Positions 1-10,803 of a stretch of 58,489 nucleotides of DNA are shown in pieces; within the stretch, counting starts at the first letter, position 1; the number at the start of each line of letters is the position of its first letter. The position numbers and the translations under genes were made by a program. The notes under the pieces were generated by a model that was not told where the DNA came from, did no database searches, and was given only the letters and a program-made list of their open reading frames with translations. The DNA is from Acrasis kona (Eukaryota; Heterolobosea; Eutetramitea; Acrasida; Acrasidae), in assembly GCA_026419775.2 (NCBI GenBank), contig JAOPGA020000001.1:1-58489 (forward strand), read 5' to 3'.

Positions 1-771
1 ATGAGTATTGTAGAGATTTTTCGGAGTACAGAGAGAGGCTTGAGAACTCTAAAGTGCTTGATGAATCGCTTGAAAGTGTCCATACTAACATATCCTAGCA
101 TACTAGCATAAATGGACCTCTTCCAATCTTCTGGCAACTCTGACATTTCTTCGCTTCCTTCAATTCCACGCTGCGTCAAATAATATGGCGCTCCCCAAAA
201 TTTAAAAATGCCTCGAATAACAAAGCCAGGTTTCAGATTATCCTGGATAACCTTATTGATTCTGACCATCGCATCATGTAATTTAGTTTTATTATAGCGA
301 CAGTCAAGAAGCAAATGTTGCTGGTCTTCATGTGATGAATGACACCGAGGACATTTGGTGTCATAATTTGGATTCTTGCTCCAGTAACGCATCTTTGACA
401 GAGTGCAAAGCTGGTTGGAGCGGAGGTGAAGTAGGAATTTTTGTTCACTTTTGTTTAATTTGTCTATATCTACAGACGCTTTAATGTGGTATTCATCATG
501 TAGAAGGTCATATTTGTAGTCAACTGAGTAAGCACGTTTGGAAGACAAATAAGATTTGACAAAAAGACGAACAGATTTGTGTGGAACATCATCGTTACAA
601 ACAAGATCAAAAGCAAGGTGAGTAGGTGGACAGATATCACTGATGAGGTGATTCTTCAAACCAAGCTTTGCGAGTTTAGCCCTAGCATTGCATACTCTTG
701 CTACAATTATTTTGAGGCTCAAAGAATTACAAGTGTTTCTAACATCAATCGCCACCATCCATTTTTTGCAA
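1..771 (-). mobile_element. LINE-like retrotransposon 3' fragment
   Basis: The minus strand is open from about 771 to the left edge of the window. It encodes a protein tail with the motif CPRC-x8-H-x4-C (around 345-300), the spacing of the zinc-knuckle-like region (zf-RVT) that follows reverse transcriptase in many non-LTR retrotransposons. Short basic and hydrophobic stretches precede it and a roughly 100-residue tail follows. No reverse transcriptase core is inside the window, so the family is inferred from this motif alone; the element is cut by the window edge. A plus-strand ORF overlaps its upstream end, and both are unlikely to be real there. Confidence 0.45.
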
Positions 772-1601
772 AGTTCTTAAGATGGTTTGTTATGTACCAT
801 GGACCGTACTGTGTTAGTGCCTTTGACACTCAGCAAGAAGAGGATTTGTTAAACAACTCGCTTTTTTTGAAAATGTACCAGAGAATTCTATCACAGATGA
901 CCAAGAACAGCAGCAAGAAGAATGCAGACTCTTCTTCTGTGAGAGTTGCTCTGCAAACAGCTGAAACTGTGGTTCAACTACATCTTGGTCAAGTTGACAA
1001 GGAACAGCAAGAGAGCACACAAAACCAAGCTAGAAGAGCGGTAGAAGATTGCACAAGGCATCAACAGCAGACAGAGACCTTGCCAAGCAACTCAAGTTAC
1101 AACCGAACAGTGAGTCCAATCCCTTCAAACAGATCATTGTCTGCAAGAGATAATTTGGCGCAATTGGAAGCTCAGGAGTCACGCTTGAGGTTGTCTCCTG
1201 CTGGCCAGGCTGATAGGGAGTATGTTGACAGAGGAAGAGATGTCTACAATCATCATAACAGATGGTCCCCTTCTACAAGTCAGAGAAGTAGGTTGTATAA
1301 TAGAAGAAGCCCTAACGCATACCACGGGAGCTCCTACAGCGTGAGAGAGACAATAGGAGGTACTCTCACAGAAGATCATATAGCAGAGAGCCCCCTAACA
1401 GATCATTGTATGACATGTTTGAGAACTATGGAAGGTACTCCCCAAGAAGGTCCCTTGAACGTAGGTCCATGCACAGAGATAGAAGAACACTACCAAGATC
1501 TCCAGCCAGACACAGAAGAACACAATCTCTATCACCGTTTGACAGTGGGTTGTATCGGAAATGGTTGCAAGTGGTTGACCACAACACATGTATATTCATA
1601 A
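579..1601 (+). CDS. Arg/Ser-rich ORF, uncertain
   Basis: An open frame of 340 codons with no family I recognise. The first 60 or so codons overlap the LINE-like frame on the other strand, so a true start may lie further in (Met codons occur near 790 and 880). The middle is Gln/Ser-rich and the last third is rich in Arg-Ser pairs, resembling an RS domain. RS-like coding character is also visible in a second frame over the last 250 bases, suggesting a degraded gene rather than an intact one. It could be a retroelement ORF or a decayed host RS-protein gene. It is followed by a 40-bp tandem repeat. Confidence 0.3.
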   Translation: MWNIIVTNKIKSKVSRWTDITDEVILQTKLCEFSPSIAYSCYNYFEAQRITSVSNINRHHPFFAKFLRWFVMYHGPYCVSAFDTQQEEDLLNNSLFLKMYQRILSQMTKNSSKKNADSSSVRVALQTAETVVQLHLGQVDKEQQESTQNQARRAVEDCTRHQQQTETLPSNSSYNRTVSPIPSNRSLSARDNLAQLEAQESRLRLSPAGQADREYVDRGRDVYNHHNRWSPSTSQRSRLYNRRSPNAYHGSSYSVRETIGGTLTEDHIAESPLTDHCMTCLRTMEGTPQEGPLNVGPCTEIEEHYQDLQPDTEEHNLYHRLTVGCIGNGCKWLTTTHVYS

Positions 1602-1620
1602 GTGTGGTGTGTGAAGTAAT

Positions 1621-1736
1621 AATACTGTTCTTCTTATAATACATTGGTTGATATAATAATAATACTGTTCTTCTTATAATACATTGGTTGATATAATAAT
1701 AATACTGTTCTTCTTATAATACATTGGTTGATATAA
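1621..1736. repeat. Three tandem copies of a 40-bp unit
   Basis: The unit begins aatactgttcttcttataat and repeats at 1621, 1661 and 1701 with no mismatch over the first two copies; the third loses its last bases. Near-identity implies recent duplication. It lies just past the Arg/Ser-rich ORF and before the retroelement remnants. Confidence 0.95.
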
Positions 1737-2063
1737 TCTCTTATTATTACCTATTCATTGAATGGTATAAAAAGTATTCAAAATGTAATTATAATGTACA
1801 GAAACATAACGAACATTCTATTAGTATTGTTCACATGTTATACAATTGGTAGTCAAAGTCCTGTACAAACCGTTGGTTTCCCTACAGTTCATTAAGCGCC
1901 TACAGGCGCAAACCCCTAACAACCCGTGCAAAGCCTCAGGACCCTTTGGTTTCAATCATATTCTATAATAGGCTCACATCATCTGGCTTAACTTTTAAAA
2001 AAAAAGGTACTTTGAGCCTATAGTGCACAGAGACTCCTTATATAGATCACCCTACATTTTTTT
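1737..2063. other. A/T-rich spacer before retroelement remnants
   Basis: No gene is seen. A short perfect inverted repeat (GCGCCT, 2-nt loop, AGGCGC) sits near 1897-1910. The stretch at about 2010-2050 (tttgagcctatag...) resembles 2945-2990, which fits related ends of two element copies. Confidence 0.6.
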
Positions 2064-2681
2064 CTAAACATTTAACTTTGGTTTCTTTTGATTCCTACGT
2101 TTACTTCGTTGGCTCTTACGTTTACATCCAGTTTTTTTTTGACTTAACTTGCCAACCTTAAGTACATGCGCTTGGTCACATTGTAAATGTACACTCCTCA
2201 TTAATTCAATGTCATCCGTAGTGATGTCAATTGGATAATCATCCATTAACTCTTCATAAATTACCTTCTTGCAAAGCGGACGTAATCGTTGACTAATATC
2301 ATACCTCGATAAATTGCACGCGATTCTTCCTAGGATAGATAATAGTTCTCCATTTTCATGTTCCGCTTCTATTAGGTCTTTTAAAACGAAGCCTACTTTT
2401 TCTAAGTTTACATCCTTGGTGTACACCTTATGCTGAGCGTAATCTAATTTATACATTAGATATGATGGTATTACCTGTAACGGTTCCATCTGCAATTTGG
2501 CATAGTTCACAGGTAGCTTGTATTTTACTATATTCTGGATTAGTCTATCTCTTTGGTCTATCACCTCCTCAGGAGTCTTGCCCGGTACGAGAAAATCATC
2601 CACTTGCACCAATATGGATGGATCTGTTATGGTTGCAATATAATTTGTCAAGGTTACACATGCATCACCGCTGGTGGTCAC
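2064..2681 (-). pseudogene. Reverse transcriptase fragment, copy A
   Basis: A partial RT palm/thumb region of the retroelement family described for 1970-4720. It carries a VDD palm motif and a Lys/Arg-rich C-terminal tail. It is a diverged relative of the fragment at 3049-3918 and is not an intact gene. Confidence 0.6.
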
Positions 2682-3048
2682 TCCTTGGAAGCACTTGACA
2701 AAATAATAGTATTGGCAATTGAACCAGATTCCTAGGTATGGTTGCGATTTTTCAGCTACTGGAATATTATGATAACAATCTTTGATATCAATAACGCATC
2801 CCCAGGAATTCTCTTCAACAACCTAAAACCTTACTTAAAGGTCAACTTTGCATCAGGTCGTCAACCTTTAGTTAATTATATTAATCGGCAACCAGAGTTG
2901 AAGAATTCTTGTACCTCATTCAATCTTTGTGGCAAAAGCAAATCCTTTGAGCCCTATAGCACATCCTCAAGGGATTATACATTATATAAGGCAAACTAAA
3001 CTACTTCTTAGGCAACTTTAAAGCCTTGCAAACCTCACTCATAACATG

Positions 3049-3918
3049 CTACATCGCGCAACCTAACTCCTTTGTTGGAGAACCAGCATTTAACAACCCA
3101 TCCACATCAGACACTGGTAAATTAAACTCTACGGACAAACGACTAATGCTGGCATGCATTTTGTTAATCAAACTTGACTTAATGAAAACTTGCTGACCTT
3201 TTATATCAATCATGAAATGCAAGTAGTCAAAAGGTTCTTGAATAAGCTCCAAAGTGGACTTTCTATAATTAACTCTGAATTTCCACACTTCAATTTTGGT
3301 AATCAACGCCTTCACAAGCGCAGTCACTTCATCAAGTGTCTCTCCTACTATCAAAAAATCGTCATAATAAACAATTATGTACTCACTAACATTACCAGCA
3401 ATGGAAGTGGTAATAATTTGACAAGCCATACCAGACATGCGCACACCTTGAGGGCATTTCTTATACCTATAGAATTTTCCTTTATAGTAAATCCCAAGAT
3501 ATGCACGACCATCTGCATGCACTTTAATACTAAAATACGCATCAGATAAATCAACGCTTGCACCCCAATGACCTTTAGAAACTAATCTTATCACATCGTT
3601 CTTATCGGGCATTTTGGGTCCAAGGAAATTTATTAATCCTTGAGATAACCGAAACCCTCCAACTAACATGCGAGGACGTGTGGGTTCTCCTGCTCTATCG
3701 CGAAGCTTTATTGGTAAAAAGTGCTTAATATCATGGCGCTGGCATTTCTCTAAAACATTATCTTTCACCAATTTATCAATCATGCCAGTAACAAGAGGCT
3801 CATGTAAAGGAATTAAATTTCTTGGTAATCTTGTGTCAACCAAACATTCATCACTATCATTTTGGAAATACAATCGTACACCGTTTTCTACAATATCAAC
3901 AGCATCATGTGGATACAA
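3049..3918 (-). pseudogene. Reverse transcriptase fragment, copy B
   Basis: An RT fingers and palm region with the landmarks of the family: a D-L-S-D-A-Y-F motif, a CPQGVRMS motif and YYDD, followed by a NYRKS thumb motif. It lies just downstream of the gag-like ORF on the same strand, the order expected for ORF1-RT elements. It is part of a broken element. Confidence 0.7.
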
Positions 3919-3960
3919 AACACGTAAAACTAATTTAAAAAAGTAAAAAATAGTAATTTA

Positions 3961-4713
3961 TTAATATAAAGAAGAGGAAGACTCTTCCACCTTACTTTTC
4001 TTGTTAGGCTGGTAAGGCCTATTTCCGCGATGCGGTTGATATTGTGGCATCATCACGAACATGGGTTGATTAACCCCTTGTGCACCTTGTAATTGATTGG
4101 GATTAAACCCAAGTGGATTGACAATGGTAGTTGGTTGATGTTCAACTGAAATGCGCGGAGCGCTCACTAACGGTGGTAACATCGAATTCATCATGTCTGG
4201 CTCAAGGTCGAGTAAATCATAATTGGGTAACCACAGATGATGCTCTTTTAAGAAGTCCGCGACGTTCTTCTTCACATTGGGAGAATCCAAAAAGTAGTAT
4301 GAGTTGATTGGATCAGTGGACTTGTACCACTCGAAAAACTTGGTCACGTTGTCCAAACCGTACAGATGGACCAACATCTCACGACGACTCTTCCAGATTG
4401 TTAGGCGTACACCCCAATGATGCGCATGACCATGCGTCTTGTTCTTGTTGGCTGACTCAAGCATGGAGTCAAGCCTTAAGGTCGGAGCCATCCACTCATA
4501 GCTACGTATAGTAGCCACGTTCTTGACCTCAGCCAAGTCTGCTTGTAGCTTTGTGGTCAAAACTTCCAGGGTTGAGACTCTACTATGGATTTCTTCTAAC
4601 TCTTGTAATACGTCCTCAGTGGAGCGTTTTCGTTTTTTAGATTGCGTTGCAGGGTCAGTGTTCCTAAAACTATTGTCTTCAACTTCATCGAGACCCGTAT
4701 TGATTTGTTTACC
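3961..4713 (-). pseudogene. Gag-like ORF1 of the retroelement
   Basis: The N-terminal portion has a basic KKRKR patch and a short coiled coil; the body is unrecognised; the tail is Pro/Gln/Asn-rich and ends with a Lys/Ser-rich segment. Its position directly upstream of the RT fragment on the same strand supports an ORF1/gag role. The frame extends upstream of its first Met at 4560. Confidence 0.5.
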
Positions 4714-4924
4714 TAATCAACAACGCGTAGTTTGTCTGTCATTATTGAAAATTGTTGTGTTGGTAGGCGTCATGACCAAAAGCTGTGTGAAAAAAAAGCT
4801 TTGGTATGATTAGTTCTAGTCTCTACAATTATTTCAAGGTCACCCAACATCCTCCGAATGTAATTGACCAAATTCAATTTCGTTTTGATACCGTTTTTAC
4901 TGTCAGCAGTCAAAAAACTTTCAA

Positions 4925-6603
4925 ATGTCGCAAACAGATGGTTCATGGAGAGAGTTCTTTGATTGTAAGTTCATGCTACCTTGTGCTTGTTCACATTTCA
5001 AGCAAAGTCGGGAAGACCTTATTACTATAACAGAAAAACAAAAATCACCCAGTGGCACCAACCTTATAACGACGCTTTAGACAACAGCACACTCACATCT
5101 TCTGATAATGATCCTTTACCCGAGTCACCATCCTTGCCATCGGAAAAGCCAGAGAAAGTTGAAGGTCACGTAGAGAATACAAGACTTGGTAGCAAAAGAT
5201 TAACTTGCATCAATTTTAGAGATTTGAACGTAACCAACGCTACTAATACTCAAAACCATAGAAAGAGTTTCTCTGATTTACCACACCTATCTATAAGCAA
5301 CAAAGCGGCATTTTTAGGTGCCAAATCAGTATCGCCAACTTCGATAAAAGCCCTTCCAAAACATGCAGATCCAAATAATAATTTACTCGAATACGCTGCT
5401 CACCACTTTGTAGTTTTCAAACGGGGTCTGTTTCGAATTACAACACCTGTGGACAAAGCGTTTATACACACAAAGAAGATGCCAATTGCACCAATGCACA
5501 AAAATATTGTTTCGGACGCGGCTATCAATTCTTATCTACTATGCTATGAAATGCTCCTTGTATATATGGATGATAGAAAGTTTAAGGAGACCACTCAGCA
5601 ATTCAAAGAAGTAATAGACAGCGAGGCTAAATGCAATGGCTTCGACCTTATAAAAGCGCTTTTAACACAATTATTCAAAACGACCACCATCAGAGATGAG
5701 ATCATAGTAAGCGTTTGCAAGCAATGTATTAAGAATACCACTGGTTTATCGTCTGTTTTAAAAGGAATACAATTATTGGCACTTTTACTTTCTTGCTTTC
5801 CACCAACCTCACTAGAGCTCCAAGGAGCAATTTTACACTTCTTACAAAAAGATCTAGTCAATCAAGAAATAAATCAAGACATTAAAAACTTTGCGCTGCT
5901 TGCAGAGAAAAGGTTCCGACAATCATCCACTCTCGGACCACGAAAAACAATACCATCAGATCCTGAGATAAGATCGGTCACAAGCGTAGAACCACCACAA
6001 CCAGTGTTTGGTGTCACAATAGATGAGTACATGGAATGGCAAAAGAAGAAGTTTCCCAACGTAGATCAAAAATCACCATACGTCCTGGTCGTTATAGTCC
6101 AAGAGCTTGAAAAGATTAATGGTTTAAAAACGGAGGGAATTTTCCGTCTACCAGGAAACACCAAGAAAGTAGAAGAGTTGAAGGACCGTTTTTTGAGAGG
6201 AGATTTATCCATCGAAGGCAAGACTGATCCACACGTGCTAGCCAGTGTGTTTAAACTTTGGTTGAGAGAGTTAATGGATCCCATCGTTCCTAATGATCTT
6301 TATGAGTCATTTGTTGATGCAGCACCCACCATCGAAGGCTGCGTTACGGTACTACCTTACCTTCCAACCAACAATTCAAACATTTTGGCCTTTGTGATCC
6401 GATTCTTGAGCAGGATGTGCGACGAGGACATTGCAAGCAAGACCATGATGGATATGGAAAACTTGGCTGTTGTGTTTTCTCCAAACATTCTAAGAAATCA
6501 AAGTACAGATCCTTTTCACATTATGAAGAACTCTAACGCCGAAAAACAATTTGTAAAGAATTTGATAAAGTGGAAGTTGGGTCGGGTAGATGAAGATGAA
6601 TAA
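4925..6603 (+). CDS. WW-MyTH4-RhoGAP protein (ARHGAP39/Vilse-like)
   Basis: The product is a predicted Rho-family GTPase-activating protein of 546 aa in two exons (4925-4964, 5003-6603) around a 38-nt GT-AG intron. Splicing completes an N-terminal WW domain (about residues 7-37) that the intron interrupts; this fixes the start. A Ser/Pro-rich linker follows, then a MyTH4 domain (about 170-320) and a C-terminal RhoGAP domain (about 350-545) with the arginine-finger motif GIFRLPG (Arg395). The order matches animal ARHGAP39/Vilse, which links membrane receptors and the cytoskeleton to Rac/Cdc42 inactivation. The stop lies inside AATAAA and is 12 nt from the stop of the convergent neighbour. Confidence 0.88.
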
Positions 6604-6615
6604 ATGATTTTTTTA

Positions 6616-7898
6616 TTAAAACCATTCTGGCTTGAATGACGCTGTTACTTCTGGATCTTTGAACGGACACTCCCCAGCATCACAACCAGGTGTGAATTTA
6701 TCATCTGTCTTGACCTTAAAATGTCGCAACCAAAACGCACGATCAAAACTCTATGGTGTGTAAAAAAAGTTGTATGGTGTAGAAGCAATTACCTTCAGTA
6801 GCATCCACTCTGCTGGAAAATTGTTTTCAAACTGTGGGTCCTTATCGATGAGCATGCAAACAAACTCGTCCAACTAAAAATGTGAACAAAAAACAAAGAA
6901 TGAACGATTACCTCTTGATGTGTTTCGAATCGTCTCTTCTTATCCCTGATCTCTAACTGTTCTCTCATTTCGGTGCTGATGGGAAATTCGAGATCACACT
7001 CCCCGCGCTCGCGAATAGCATTCAAATATTCTCCAAGTGGACCTTCGAACTTGATGGGAATGTCCAACACGTTACAAATTTCATCCACAAATTGTTGGCA
7101 ATTCGCCTCTCTCTGGCTGTAGGTCTTATTTACGTTCCAGTCAATGATGATGGGCGTTATTTTCTCTATTGTTTGGTCAAGGTCAAAACCTACTTTCCCT
7201 AACTTTCCACTAAACTCTAGATCGGCTGCAAGCATAGCTGCACTGCTGTAGCATTTCCTTGGAATGCACATGCTGGAGTTGTTCCATTCCAAGTACCAGG
7301 GACCAACCACAAGTGCACTGTGGAACATTCCGAATTGTTGTTGAGCGTCGAATTTGGTAAGAACAGGGGAAAGTAGTTTCCTTAAGGCCTTCTGTGTGTC
7401 TGATTTACAAATTTCTGCTATCACTAACTTAATTTTGATTGATTTTCCCACTTTCATGTTTGGTTGCTTAGCAGCCCTCTCAATGTCCTCAATATCATAA
7501 TCAATATCGTTGAACATGTCGTCTTCGTTCTGCTCGTTCCTAACAGGGACACTTTCTGATTTACTTGATACAAAGAGACCAGAACTCGTGTCATTTCCGT
7601 TGATGATTTTTGCCTGTGCCTCGTCAAGCTTGTTTAGTGCTTCTAACGTATTTGCGAACTCTGGATTTAAATACCATTCTATCAACTCTTCTTTTATACA
7701 AAGAGACCGCGCCCACTCTCTTAGTTCGTCTGCAGGCATATTTTGTGCTTGTCTATTTGTCTTTTTCAGTTTGTTTATAATTGCTTCTTCAGGTAACGCG
7801 TTAATCAAAGCATTCTTCTTTGTTGGTTTCTTAGGCCTGCCTGAGGGTTCTTGTTCATTCCGTGATACCAAACCGAGCTTGGTGAAGAAACCTGCCAT
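6616..7898 (-). CDS. Permuted papain-like (LRAT/PPPDE/YiiX-type) protein
   Basis: A 400-aa protein in three exons (7898-6912, 6873-6793, 6750-6616) with 38- and 42-nt introns. The last two exons were recovered by splicing and give a sensible acidic and aromatic C-terminus. Residues 185-205 hold FHSALVVG...W with His193, and residues 265-273 hold NCQQFVDE with Cys267. The His-first, Asn-Cys-later order is typical of circularly permuted NlpC/P60-papain folds, which include deubiquitinase-like and acyltransferase-like enzymes. The first 150 residues are helical and charged. The fold is inferred from these motifs only; substrate is unknown. It is convergent with the RhoGAP gene. Confidence 0.55.
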
Positions 7899-8156
7899 TG
7901 TTCTATTTAGAATGTTGACGGTGACATCTGAAATTTGTAATACAAAGCCCGATACCTAAATAAATAATCACTCGAAGAGGGAGCAATGTGTGAATTTCAA
8001 AACAGAGAGCACGACAGTCAGTGCGTTATAATTAATAATAAAATATGATGTCTTGGCCCAAGCGGTTAGCGTACATCATAAAATACCACTATAACAAGTA
8101 TTGCATCCACAAAGGCAACTCTCGGAAAATGTTTGTAATAATTGTAATGCTTAAAA

Positions 8157-9119
8157 ATGTCCAAAGCTAGGAGATGGTCTGAACGTGTTACCACAGACAA
8201 ATTCGAAGAAGAATGTTCGGAAACTACAGCGAGAGAACTTGAGAAACTTGAACAATTACTTTTAGACTCACCGCAACTCGCACTTTCAACCACACACATG
8301 AAGGAGGATATTATCCGACGAAAGACACTCAATAAATCCGATTCTGATATCAATAAATCAACAATTTATGAATCACCGCTGGACAAGGTGCTTGAATGGA
8401 GATTCCCTTTCATGATTGGATTTGTTGTAATTTTACTTTCCTACCTGTACGCTACAACAATCTATGATTTGCAGAAAAGAAACATTTTATTCTCATCTAC
8501 CAACACCACAGAGATGTACGATTATTTGACGCGTAAGCACAGCAAGAATGTGCTTGTGGACGAGAATGGTGTTGATGCGTGTACCTTTCGCATACTAAAA
8601 ATGTCCAAACTATTACAGGACCAGAAGCAACCAATTTCAAGACGGATTGCCGAGTCCGACATAATTCATCAGCTCTATAACAATAATTTGTGTAATAAAG
8701 CTCTCTCAGATGGTAGTTTGACTCTGTTAAGGACGGTTTTTGGTGAGCAACTCGAGAGTCAAGACATCGAGTTTATTGTAAAATACATCCAACAATATAA
8801 CAATCTACCTCCACGTATCCTGTCAATACATTACAACACACAACCACATGACATTAATTGTCATGTCGTGGTCAAACGAAAGTTTACCGCACCATTCACA
8901 CTAGTAACAAGGGGCATCAAGTCCCCCACGGTGGCTATTAAAGATACTTCAAGCGTGTTTGAATGTAGGGAATATGATAGATCTAACCGCACTTGGAGTG
9001 CATGTAGTCCTTACAATATACTAAAACAAGAGTTTAAGGAACCTCTTGTTGTAATGTGGGGAGATGAAGACGTTTCAGTGCAGGTGGGAGGATGGTCTGA
9101 ACATTGTACAAATGAATAA
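8157..9119 (+). CDS. Single-pass membrane protein, unknown
   Basis: A single-exon ORF of 320 aa. The N-terminal 80 residues are charged and Ser/Thr-rich (likely cytosolic); one hydrophobic segment lies at about 83-103 (RFPFMIGFVVILLSYLYATT). The remaining 215 residues contain several Cys residues and possible N-glycosylation sites, so a type II orientation with a lumenal or extracellular domain is likely. I recognise no family. TAA sits inside AATAAA. It converges on the surface glycoprotein gene 82 bp away. Confidence 0.7.
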   Translation: MSKARRWSERVTTDKFEEECSETTARELEKLEQLLLDSPQLALSTTHMKEDIIRRKTLNKSDSDINKSTIYESPLDKVLEWRFPFMIGFVVILLSYLYATTIYDLQKRNILFSSTNTTEMYDYLTRKHSKNVLVDENGVDACTFRILKMSKLLQDQKQPISRRIAESDIIHQLYNNNLCNKALSDGSLTLLRTVFGEQLESQDIEFIVKYIQQYNNLPPRILSIHYNTQPHDINCHVVVKRKFTAPFTLVTRGIKSPTVAIKDTSSVFECREYDRSNRTWSACSPYNILKQEFKEPLVVMWGDEDVSVQVGGWSEHCTNE

Positions 9120-9201
9120 AGGTTTTATTGATTCATAGATTTAATTTTTTGAAGTTGTGAGCTATGGTAGCACAAAGAACAAATTCTTTATTCCATTTAT
9201 A

Positions 9202-10581
9202 TTACACCTTTTCAATGTGAGTCTTTTCATAATCTGAGTCAGGCTTTACCTTTTTACGTCTACTACGTATCAGAACTGTCAAAGCAGTGATTGCACCTCC
9301 TAGCACTGCCACTCCAGCAAGAACCGCGCATACAACAATAATGGGGACAGGGTTGGCCTTGAGGTCATTTAAAAGATCGAGTAGTGGGCTATTTGTAACA
9401 ATAATGGGGGCAATGAAATTACATGTTCCTGCTTGGCACAGCATCACCATTCTGTTTATGGTTGCAAGTACACTTAAGGCACCGTTACTTCCTGGGGTAG
9501 CTGGTTGGACGGTAGTATTTACTGCAGTATAAATAGCATTGCTGGTGGAAACTGCGACTGTAAATTGTTGCGAATAGTAGTTGTTGTAGTTGAAGTTATA
9601 TACTGTTAATGATGTCGAGCATACAGAGTTTAGGTCTGGTAGAGTAAATAGTTCTCCTCTCATAACCCACGTTGTTCCAATTGTTGGTGCAATCGCCCTT
9701 ACTTGTAACCTATAATTTGTGTTATTATTATAAAAGTTGCAAGTTTGTTTGGTGACAGCATAAGCAGTCCTGTTGGAAGAGTAAACCAAGTTTATGGACG
9801 ACGACACTCCATTAACCTCCAAAGATGTCATTATATAGTTAATGGTTCCATATTGCCAGACCTCAAGCCACTGCCCATTTCCTGTTGTGCTAGGATCAAA
9901 GGAAACATCGGCGTAGTTTTGGTTGTTCAAACCCGAACCGGTTTTGGTTGATTTTACAACGGTCCTGTTCAGCAAGGTAGTTGCGGCAAAGCTATTTCCC
10001 ATTGATAGCGAGTTGGATGTTAATAAGGTACTGGGACAACCGTTTGAATTAGGAATATCGAGACCACAGTTGGTATCAGCAAGGTTAGAAAATGATTCAC
10101 CAATTGTTACTATCGATGAGTCAATCATAAGCAGGTAGTAGACACCACGGCCTGCAGTTGTACCGGTGGTTACAATGTTGACGTATGTTAAAGAGTTGTC
10201 AGTTGCACCAGATGGGAAACTTACTGGACACGTCACAATACTAGAGAAAACGAGCTGAGGGGAAACTCTTATAGAGTTGCCAGCAACTGTAAATTGACAC
10301 TGAACATTAAAAGTGGTAGCTCCTGTGAAGTCTCCAAATACTCCCACTACTTCTCCTGATAGCGCATCTTTTTTGCTTAAGCCTGTAATATTATATACTA
10401 TACTTGCAGGAGCTGAGGTGGCCAGCGATGTAGCAGTTGGTGTTGAGGTTGGAGTTGAAGTTGGTGTTGGTGTGGGCGTGGGCGTAGGTGTATTAGTTGG
10501 CGTGGATGTTGTAGTCTGCGCGATTACTGAACAAATCAGAATGAAACACACCACCATAGCACAAAGTGTAGTGGTGCGCAT
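9202..10581 (-). CDS. Type I surface glycoprotein with Thr/Pro stalk
   Basis: 459 aa. A clear signal peptide (about 1-21, ending near VIAQ) is followed by a Thr/Pro repeat segment (about 22-55) suited to O-glycosylation. A roughly 350-residue beta-rich ectodomain has many N-x-S/T sites and paired Cys. A C-terminal membrane helix (about 410-440) precedes a short basic tail. No known family is recognised. The TP-repeat DNA is a low-complexity tract (about 10435-10500) that could vary in length between strains. It is likely a plasma membrane coat or adhesion protein. Confidence 0.75.
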   Translation of the reverse strand: MRTTTLCAMVVCFILICSVIAQTTTSTPTNTPTPTPTPTPTSTPTSTPTATSLATSAPASIVYNITGLSKKDALSGEVVGVFGDFTGATTFNVQCQFTVAGNSIRVSPQLVFSSIVTCPVSFPSGATDNSLTYVNIVTTGTTAGRGVYYLLMIDSSIVTIGESFSNLADTNCGLDIPNSNGCPSTLLTSNSLSMGNSFAATTLLNRTVVKSTKTGSGLNNQNYADVSFDPSTTGNGQWLEVWQYGTINYIMTSLEVNGVSSSINLVYSSNRTAYAVTKQTCNFYNNNTNYRLQVRAIAPTIGTTWVMRGELFTLPDLNSVCSTSLTVYNFNYNNYYSQQFTVAVSTSNAIYTAVNTTVQPATPGSNGALSVLATINRMVMLCQAGTCNFIAPIIVTNSPLLDLLNDLKANPVPIIVVCAVLAGVAVLGGAITALTVLIRSRRKKVKPDSDYEKTHIEKV

Positions 10582-10803
10582 CCTCTTTTGCTGTAATTGT
10601 TTTAGTTGACTAATCCGTTGTTAAGGAACATCAGAAAAATTCTTTTTATAATTTGAGCAAATGTGGAGTAAGATTTACGGGGCTCACTTTAGTACCACAT
10701 ATATTGGTATTCATATTCAACATCGGATTGAGTCATTTTGTAAGAAATATTGATTGATTTACAAAATTTTGATAAACTAAACTTCTTCGGACGTGGAAGC
10801 AAA

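Larger units (their letters stand above)
1970..4720 (-). mobile_element. Broken LTR/DIRS-type retroelement remnants
   Basis: Fossil element(s) on the minus strand. Reading from about 4720 down, there is a gag-like ORF1 with a basic, coiled N-terminus, then a reverse transcriptase region, then a second related reverse transcriptase fragment. The two RT pieces and their similar short flanking ends suggest at least two copies of one family, side by side or one inserted near the other. The RT palm style (YYDD in one copy, QVDD in the other, followed by an FxxNYxKS-like thumb region) resembles DIRS-type elements, though a diverged LTR element is possible. No integrase or tyrosine recombinase is seen. 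It is broken, with several interruptions, and of moderate age. Confidence 0.7.

Noticed and set aside
8049-8130. A tRNA-like A box (tggcccaagcggttagcg)
   Set aside because: No matching B box, anticodon arm or acceptor pairing could be found downstream; likely chance or a tiny remnant.
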